Shown: piece by piece, positions 57,130 to 64,000 of the stretch
How positions within the stretch are numbered: the first letter of the stretch is position 1
How the letters are laid out: each line of letters opens with the position of its first letter
Assembly (NCBI GenBank): GCA_032871835.1
Contig: CM065300.1
Span: forward strand, 64,119,192-64,183,191
Direction: 5' to 3'
DNA length: 64,000 nucleotides
Source of the DNA: Dipteronia dyeriana
Taxonomy: Eukaryota > Streptophyta > Magnoliopsida > Sapindales > Sapindaceae
Made by a program: the position numbers and the translations under genes
The notes under the pieces: model-generated
Told to the model about the DNA's origin: nothing
The model's input: only the letters and a program-made list of their open reading frames with translations
Databases searched by the model: none

Positions 57130-59601
57130 TGTTAGGATTATGCTCGATAGCAAAAGTGTAATATTGTAATTAACAATCTTTTCATATGAATAAAGTGATT
57201 TCTAGTTTAACAAATCTTATAGCATTTATAGTTTAATTATTATAATTGTCAAAAGTAAATAATCAAAAGGTCAAAAGACTATGAGAAAAGAAGAATTGTT
57301 CATACATCTAGATATGTATGAGGTAGACACAATTCTTTAGTTAGTCTTGAATAATATTCACAACTTAAGATAAAAGGTTGGGCGTCTTTATCTTGTTAAA
57401 GTTGTAGATTCTTTTGCTAGCATTTGAGTGGGATCAAATGTGTTATGATGAGTATAAAATCATCAAAGTGAGGTGTCTTTGGGCAAAAGAATCTAGTGCA
57501 CTGGGTGCATTGAATAGGATCAAAATGAAATACTTTATCTAGAACCGTCAATGGATAAAAGTTTTCATTTGAAGATAATCGGAGGGTCTATCTCAGTCCT
57601 GAGATAAATGATGGATTTATGGTTGCAAGTGTTGTCATTTGAGCTATCAATGAGTACGATTATATATCATAGTCTATCCTCGATAGTTTGGTGGTATTCA
57701 TTTGTTAATCGATAGAGGACTTCATTTATAGATATGGACATCGTGGCTCCATTTATTGAATTAGAGTAGAATACCATCATACGGATGTTTTGAGGTATTG
57801 AATATTAAATCTTAACGTTAAGTTTTCAATAGTGTCTATTGAAACATGGCTTATGGACAAGTCAAAATATCCAAGTTCAAAATGTGGTCATATGAGTAAA
57901 TATGGTAACTTGGAGAGCTATAGGCGGTCTATGAGTTCTTGGCGATTACTGGTATTCTTCACGAGGATACACTTTCTCCAATAAGGTTGTCCAGGGTATG
58001 AATGAGTAACAACAACTTATTATATCTTTATTTAAGAGTTCAATTTTCGTTCTTTAGTGGAATGAACTAAAATTAAATAGATTGGACCTAAGTGAATCAT
58101 TTGTTGATTTTGATTGGGTTGAATCTATTGGAGCTTAAATTTAGATAGCCCGCCAAGATCCCCAATCCACATGAACTTGCATATATCACTTGATATATTC
58201 TACCGGACCAATAGGGGTCCATCTAGAATTGTAATAAGGCATGTGAACTTGTTTCTTTTTATAAGAATAGGTATAGTTCACATGTGGACTTTTTATTGAG
58301 GTCAAATGGATTTAATAAAATGAGAAAAATAATATATGGCCTTTATACTAGGTATGGGCGGCAATGGCTATGGATAATAGCTTTAATATATTATTTTTAT
58401 TTTTTATTATTTAATTAAATGGAAATTAATTAATTTGTTGATTAATTAATTATTAAATTAAAAGTCAAAATCTTTTACTATTAGGAGATGGTCTCCTAAA
58501 ACTATACTATTGTTGGTAGTATAGTTAATGTTAAAGACTATATTTGATAAGTAGATAAATAAAAGGAGTTATTTATCCAATCAAATTAGGAAGTCTTTAA
58601 TATGGTTACAAACACACTATTGAGTAGGATTAGGAGTCTTGGTGTAGGAAAGAATTCTTTTTGGAAAAAGATTTTTGGTCACCAAGTAAAACTACTTAGT
58701 GGTAGAATTCTTATTTGAAAAGGATTCATAACCACCAAGTTAATCTACCTAAGGATAAGATTCTTGTCCATCAAGTAATCTTTATTAGGAGATATTAAAC
58801 ACTCCTAATCTACTTAAAACAAGGGAATTTCGTTCATCACATGTATAATATAGGATAGGATAGATTTCCTTCTAGATTAGGATTCTAACTACCAAATAAA
58901 TCCACCTAAGGAAAGGATTCTTGCCAACCAAGTGAATCCTTCTTAGGAAAGGATTTATGAACCAATATATATGTGGATGATAAATTCAACCAGCCCTAAG
59001 GCAATTAGAGGTAATTTCGGCCAAGCTTTTTTTGAGAAAGAAAAAGTTTCGGCCATCACAGGAATTTTGAGGGAGAAAAATCTGATTTTACTCTAGACAA
59101 AATTCGATCATCTCTAATCAATAGTAAGTGAATTCGGCCAAGTAGAGAAAAAAAGGGAACGTTTTTGTATTCGATAGTATACTAATATCCTTTACATCAA
59201 AAGGGTTTTGTGTACAACATCGAATAAAGGTTCACGTGAGTTACAATCAAATTGACTGATAATTCACAAGTGACCGAACATTCTTGGATTTTTCTCTTGA
59301 AGGATATTTGTAACTAACAAAGAAAAGATATTTGCTTTGTCTCCATCCTCAGGAATACAATTTAAAGAAAGGGAGCCTACACTCCTAGGTTATTCACATT
59401 CGTGATTGGATTGGAAGATATTACGGAATCGATTCGGTGCTTGTTCAATCATCACACGAAAAAGGTACGATACTTTTATATACATCAATTAATCTAGGGT
59501 TAAGGTTCTCGTTGCATAAAAGGGAAAAAAAATTATACGCAAACCCTAATCTCGTTTTTTCTCACGCTTCCGCTGCGTTTCTAAACCATTTTTTCCCTAC
59601 A
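57130..59601 (+). repeat. 3' LTR of the copia element
   Basis: 2472 bp copy of 50674-53146. Confidence 0.93.
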
Positions 59602-59606
59602 TGAAT
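59602..59606. other. target-site duplication, right copy (TGAAT)
   Basis: Second TGAAT, matching 50669-50673. Confidence 0.85.
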
Positions 59607-59623
59607 TTCTGATGCTACACCTC

Positions 59624-59706
59624 GTAATCAACACTGAGCCATCCTGTTTTGTTTTGTTGACTAGCTTGATTCTGACAACTTTTCTTTTGTTTCTTTTTTT
59701 AAACAG
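59624..59706 (+). other. possible first intron of antisense gene (copy G)
   Basis: CTC|GTAATCAAC...TTTTTTTAAACAG|TTTTTG, 83 bp with a T-rich 3' end. Copy D retains the homologous stretch but its acceptor reads taacaaa, so the site is broken there. Confidence 0.4.
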
Positions 59707-60228
59707 TTTTTGTTGTTGCTCCAGTTCCTCGGGAAACCCAGCAAGCTCATACCCCTCATTCTTTGGCCAGATGGCCCCGGGGAACCCCTTTGGCTGCCTC
59801 AGAGAAAGGGGGCCTACTGTTCCCGCTGGGGTCTCTCCTGCTCCTGCTTTGTCTCATTCCCTAGCTAGGTCTAGGATGGCAATTATTGTATCGCGGGGTT
59901 CCAGGGTGCTAAATAGGGGAAATTCTTCTACCCAAGCTGTTGATACAACCACCTCTATCCCCTCTGATCCTTCTACTGTCACCATTACTAATGCTGCTCA
60001 TTCAGTTAACCTACCCTCACCTATACTCCTAGTTCTTCAAGCTTTGGAGGGCCTCGAAGCTGACCCTTAGGGGTTCAACCCGTCTACCCCTAACATTAGT
60101 CGGGCTCGATGGGGCAAGATGAGGTCTTAGAGCATTCTGTTGCGTTTTGCCCTGGTGGTAGGCTCTCTAGGATTTTTTCAATGCTTGTCGACACCTTGCT
60201 TACCAAGGGGTCCGCTCTCTTGGCCAAG

Positions 60229-60303
60229 ATAAATATTTTCTTATTCTTTTACTTGTGGTTTGTTAGCTCGATCAATGTCTAACTTTGGCTTTGTATCATG
60301 TAG
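60229..60303 (+). other. phase-0 intron of antisense gene (copy G)
   Basis: CCAAG|ATAAATATT...TTGTATCATGTAG|GTCTTTAAA. The donor is AT in place of GT, a likely inactivating mutation. Joining gives SALLAK to VFKFNVPM. Confidence 0.6.
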
Positions 60304-61225
60304 GTCTTTAAATTCAATGTTCCTATGAGTGACCAAGTTTCCTCCTTCCATGATCTGACTGTAAAAGCTAAGGCTGAAGTTGAGAAAACCATAGGGTTAC
60401 TCACTCGAGCTCAAGCTCTGGTTCAGGAGATGACCTCAAGTCAAGAGGGAATGGAGGCCGAGATGGCCACGTTACATTGCAACTATGAGAGGCTGAAGGG
60501 GTCCCATGACTAAGAAACCCTCTGATCTGAATGCTGGGCTAAGCGAAGGGATTCTTAAAAAGTAGAAGCCAAAATGTTGGATGTCGAAAACTAGAGTTTA
60601 CATGCCAGGTGGCCAAGATGCAAACCAAGGTGGATGCTTCCTTCAGCGATAGATATTTTTATGTCTCCTTCCAAGTTACAGATGCTCTCCCTCTTCCCTT
60701 CGACTTGTCCACCATTGCCGGTTGGGATAGAGAGGAGCTCATGACCGGGGTTGCTGAGATTTCCCACCCTGATGGTGAATGAACAGTTCCTTTTGGCTTG
60801 GCTGGAGCTGGGAAGCAACCTGTCATAGCAGATTCTCCCCTTCTTCCTCCCATCTTCTCTGTCTCAGATTTTGGGGAAACCTCAAATGGGTTTCTGCCTT
60901 TGTATTCTGGGGATATTCACCCAGAAACCCAAAAGGAGGTCTGAGACCCCCTGAAGAGCCCTCTAGAGCAGAGTTGAAGGTTGAACAGAAAAGGATGGAG
61001 TTAATAGCTACCTTTCATGATGCGGCCCCCCTTCTAAGGTTTTGATGGTGGTTAATAAGGTACTAGAGGAGGACCCAACTGAGCAATAGGAAATTGAGGA
61101 ACCTCTGGAGGAAGGGGTAGCAGACGAGGATGGCCATGGCTAGCAACCACCAAAAGGAAGAGAGGATCAACAAAGGGGAAGAGCACCGGGAGGAAACCAA
61201 GGGGCTGTTGGAGCTTAATGCAACC

Positions 61226-61739
61226 CATTCTTTACTTCCTTTGACTGCCCAGAAAAGGGAGTAGGCACCCCGCTTTAGTCATGGCAAGTTTAATCATCAT
61301 TTCTTTTTATAGCCAGGAACCAGAGGTTAGGCTCCCTGTCGGGTAATTGTAGCCTTACAAGGGGATAAGCTTCCGTATTATCAATTAAAAATTATTTAGG
61401 ATTTCTTTCATGCTTGCTTTAATTGACTCTGATCATGAACCTTGACTTGGCTGATATCTTCTTACTTTACTACCGACCTCGACCATGATGCGACCTCTGA
61501 AAGTAACCCTAACTTAACTAAATTCGGAAAACAGAAACCATCAAATGTAACCCTGCTAATGTGGTAGACATCTAGCTCCAATTTCCAGCACTTGGTAGGG
61601 ATTTATAATTTTAGGGAAAGAGTCCCCTTGCAATGTATCTCGCATCCTCGGTGATTCCTCATTCATACTTTAAGGTCTTCTCCCATTACGTGAGAGAAGA
61701 TCTTACCATGGCGACCTCGGTCGAGCAAATCAGAATTTT
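61226..61739 (+). other. 3' flank of antisense gene (copy G)
   Basis: Non-coding; 'gttaggctccctgtcgggtaattgtagccttacaaggggataagctt' matches copy D at 14555-14600. Confidence 0.45.
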
Positions 61740-62240
61740 GACCTATCTCAAGAATAGCCAGTCTAAGGTATCAAGAGGGCTATCTAGCTATTTCCTGGTC
61801 TCGAGATCTTAATTGCGGCTACGCTCTTACACTCATATCCTTATTGAGGGTGGTAGCCAGATCAAGGCATCAGGAGGGCTGTCTAACTATTTCCTAGTCT
61901 TGGGATATGGATGGCAACTATGCTCTTATACATAGATAATTCTTGAGGGTGGTAACCTGACCAAGGTATCAAGACGGCTATCTAGTTATTTCCTGGTCTC
62001 GAGATCCGGATGGCAACTATGCTCTTACACTTAGATTTTTTTTAGGGGTGGTAGCCGACCAAAGCATCAAGAGTAGAGTGGGGCTTCCCCGACCAGGTCC
62101 TGGTCTAGAGATCTGGATGGTAACTATGCTCTTACACTCTGATCCTTCTAGGCGGGGGTGGTGCCAGACCGAGGCATTAGGGGTAGCGAGAGGCCTTCCC
62201 CTGCTAATCTCTGGTCTTAAGGTGGTTATGTCAAATTTAT
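61740..62240. repeat. ~95 bp tandem repeats, five units (element G)
   Basis: Units contain ggctatctagctatttcctg, gtctcgagatc, 'ggatggcaactatgctcttacact' and 'gagggtggtagcc.ga.caaggcatcaag'. Best-preserved array of the four. Confidence 0.85.
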
Positions 62241-62394
62241 CCATGGAGAGCATAGTCGAATATGGAAAATTTTACAGCTTGTGGAGAACACAATTGTAGA
62301 TGGAGAAAACATACTTTATTTATGATAAAAAATGGAGTACATTGTTGTTGGGGTTTCTATTGAAACCTAAATGTAGGTAGTCTGCTCACGAGTC

Positions 62395-63380
62395 CCCTAC
62401 TTAGGGGTAGTACGTCCTCAAGTGATCTGCATTCCAGGTGTGATCGATGGGTTGACCATCCATGTCTTTGAGCTTGTATGCCCCGTTATGGACCACCACC
62501 TTCACTAAGTATGGTTCTTCGCAGTTGGGTCTTAAGACCCTATCTGACCTCTTCCTGGTATTCAAGATTACTTTCCTGAGAACTAGGTCCTCTTCCTTAA
62601 AGTTTCGGGCTCTAACCCTTCTGTTGAAGTACCTAGCGATCATGCTTTGGTAAATCACCACTTTCTTAGCTACATGGTCCTTTTTTTCATCCAAGAGATC
62701 TAGATTAGCTAGTAGCTTGACCTCGTTGCTTCCATGTTCAAAGTGTTGCACTCTGAAGGAGGTTAGTTTGTGCTCGATGGAAAGAACTGCTTCAACCCCA
62801 AAGGCTAAGGAGTAGGGTGTCTCTCCTGTAGTTGTTCTCTTTGTAGTCCAGTAAGCCTAAAGAACCTCGGAAGCCTCTTAGGCTTATTTGCCCATTCTCT
62901 ACTGTAACTTCTTCTTCAACAACTTCTTGATAGTCTTGTTGGCTGATTCTACTAGCCTATTAGTCTGATGGTGGGCTACTGAAGCGAACATGAGGCTGAT
63001 TCCCAAGCCTTCAAAAAATTTCTTAAATCGAGCGTTGTCAAACTGCTTGCCCAGGTCGGCTACAATGATGAGAGGGGTTCCGAATCTGCTGACCACATTG
63101 TTTTTGATGAACCTCGTCATATTCTATTATGATATCTACTGGAGAGGTCCAGCCTCGACCCACCTTGTAAAATAGTCAATTGCCACAATAGCATGCTTGA
63201 CTTACCCATGAGCGATGGGAAGTGGTCCGATTAGGTCGACCCCCTACATGGTAAAGGAGTAAGGCGAGCTGAGTGATAACAATTGCTTTGGAGGGAGGTG
63301 ACTCAAGTTCAAGGTCTTCTGGCATGGTTCAAAGGATTGTACAAAGCTCTTCGCGTCTTGATGAATAGTTGGCAAGTAAT
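62395..63380 (-). pseudogene. integrase of gypsy element G
   Basis: Minus strand: IDYFTRWVEAGPLQ, then frame 63120-62899 with FGTPLIIVADLGKQFDNARF (D) and ASVAHHQTNRLVESANKTIK (E). A stop region follows, then the C-terminal domain 62751-62401: MQHFEHGSNEVKLLANLDLL, ARYFNRRVRARNFKEEDLVL and AYKLKDMDGQPIDHTWNADH. This is the usual Tat-type C-terminus; no chromodomain seen. Stops between the core and the C-terminal part. Confidence 0.85.
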
Positions 63381-64000
63381 ACCCTATACGGAGCACCTAA
63401 TATGCTAAAGCTTCCCCAGCAATGTCGTTCCTGTAGTCCCCAGAGTAAACCTCTCTCAACACCCATTTGGTATCGTCAATATGCAAACATCGAAGCAAAG
63501 GAAGGAACCTACCCCTCTTGTAGAGGTATTCGTCTACTAGGCAGTATTGGACAAAGAGCCTATAAATTATTCGGGCTTGATTTAGCTCCTCGGAAAGCTT
63601 TCCTTCTTGAAGATAAGCCACTATTGGATCCATCCAACATGGCTGACAATCTAGGGGGCAAATTTTCTTGCCCTCTGTTATGATGGGTTGGGAGATCACT
63701 TGGAGGTGAACTTCTCGTGGTATGTCTTGGCCACCATTTGTAGCTATCTTAGCTAAGACATTTGCTCAATGATTTTGTTGTCGAGGAACCTGCTCGATCT
63801 TGAATCCCTTTAATTTATTTCTAAATAGTTGAACTGGCTTTTAATAGGCGAACATATTATCCTTTTTTGCCTGGTAAATCCCTGAAACCTGATTGACTAT
63901 TAGTAATGAGTCACTCTTGATCTGTAGGTGATCGACCCCTAGCTCAATGGCTGCCTTTATCCCAGTTATGAGCGCTTCGTACTCCGCCTTATTGCTGGTA
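63381..64000 (-). pseudogene. RNase H end and integrase N-terminal linker of element G, cut by window edge
   Basis: Frame 63699-63397 reads MISQPIITEGKKICPLDCQP, WMDPIVAYLQEGKLSEELNQ, SFLPLLRCLHIDD-like sequence and VLREVYSGDYRNDIAGEALA (integrase zinc region). To the right, the RNase H segment (KSDSLLIVN at ~63920, then GFKIEQVPRQQNH at ~63790). Continues beyond 64000. Confidence 0.75.

Larger units (their letters stand above)
50674..59601 (+). mobile_element. Ty1/copia retrotransposon with 2.47 kb LTRs
   Basis: Complete insertion of 8.93 kb: two LTRs, iMet primer site, polypurine tract, 5 bp duplication TGAAT. Internal order is gag remnant, integrase, RT, RNase H (copia order). The gag C-terminus and protease active site are deleted and pol carries four in-frame stops, so it cannot move on its own. 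The LTRs are close to identical by eye, so it is the younger insertion relative to its gypsy host. Lineage within copia not assigned. Confidence 0.92.
59607..61225 (+). pseudogene. antisense gypsy gene (copy G), distal part
   Basis: Resumes after the copia element with ISDATPR, then a probable intron, a serine/proline-rich linker (59707-60070), and EHSVAFCPGGRLSRIF / TKGSALLAK. After the intron come VFKFNVPMSDQVSSFHDLTV, KAKAEVEKTIGLLTRAQALV and QEMTSSQEGMEAEMATLHCN, a coiled-coil pattern. The tail has the YVSFQVTDALPLPFDLSTIA-like block (60655-60720) and GWDREEL, and ends in an acidic EIEEPLEEGVADED segment. Stops are present. Equivalent blocks occur in copies D and E in the same order. Confidence 0.75.

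Noticed and set aside
59612..60070. 152-codon frame read from MLHLVINTEP with a hydrophobic start (possible signal peptide)
   Set aside because: The hydrophobic part is the T-rich putative intron of the antisense gene; only the downstream part is likely coding.
1..64000. CRISPR arrays, operons, tRNA or rRNA genes
   Set aside because: None seen on either strand; the tandem repeats lack the direct-repeat/unique-spacer pattern, and the sequence is plant nuclear DNA.

Overview
This is a nuclear window from a flowering plant, probably a eudicot; I cannot name the species. About 95% of it is nested and decayed LTR retrotransposons. The only ordinary host gene I can support is a three-finger CCCH zinc-finger protein near the middle (33992-35301, + strand, with a 5'-UTR intron and one coding intron). 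The plant assignment rests on that gene, on Tat/Athila-type Ty3/gypsy and Ty1/copia pol domains, on tRNA-iMet-type primer sites, and on AT-rich intergenic DNA with plant-type introns.

Layout. 1-1377: 5' end (LTR A and gag start) of a minus-strand gypsy element running off the left edge. 1378-5581: a gag-protease fragment of Athila-like type between two partial long LTR blocks. 5582-10248: LTR B and a gag remnant with LTR C, joined with pol missing. 10249-31866: a minus-strand Tat-type gypsy element (D) with antisense ORF, tandem repeats, integrase, RNase H, RT, protease, gag and 5' LTR D. D is interrupted by a 2.65 kb gag/protease-only LTR element (10969-13621) and a 9.36 kb non-autonomous LTR element with 2.8 kb LTRs (20098-29457). 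31867-36624: low-copy-looking DNA carrying the CCCH gene. 36625-45372: a third minus-strand gypsy element (E), with a tandemly duplicated RT. 45373-48585: an oppositely oriented pol fragment of the same family. 48586-64000: a fourth minus-strand gypsy element (G), split by an 8.93 kb Ty1/copia element (50674-59601) and running off the right edge.

The most interesting thing is in the gypsy family itself. Between pol and the 3' LTR the elements carry a second gene on the opposite strand (+ here). It is seen in three copies plus a start fragment. It has its own TATA-like box 136-148 bp before the ATG, an N-terminal domain resembling the Pfam 'putative gypsy type transposon' family (Transposase_28), a coiled-coil C-terminal half, and an intron at the same phase-0 position in all three copies that retain that part. 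An intron on the antisense strand cannot be spliced from the sense genomic RNA, so it can survive retrotransposition. Between this gene's 3' end and pol lies a ~95 bp tandem repeat in every copy. All coding copies seen carry stops, frameshifts or catalytic substitutions, so the window shows relics of the system, not an active element.
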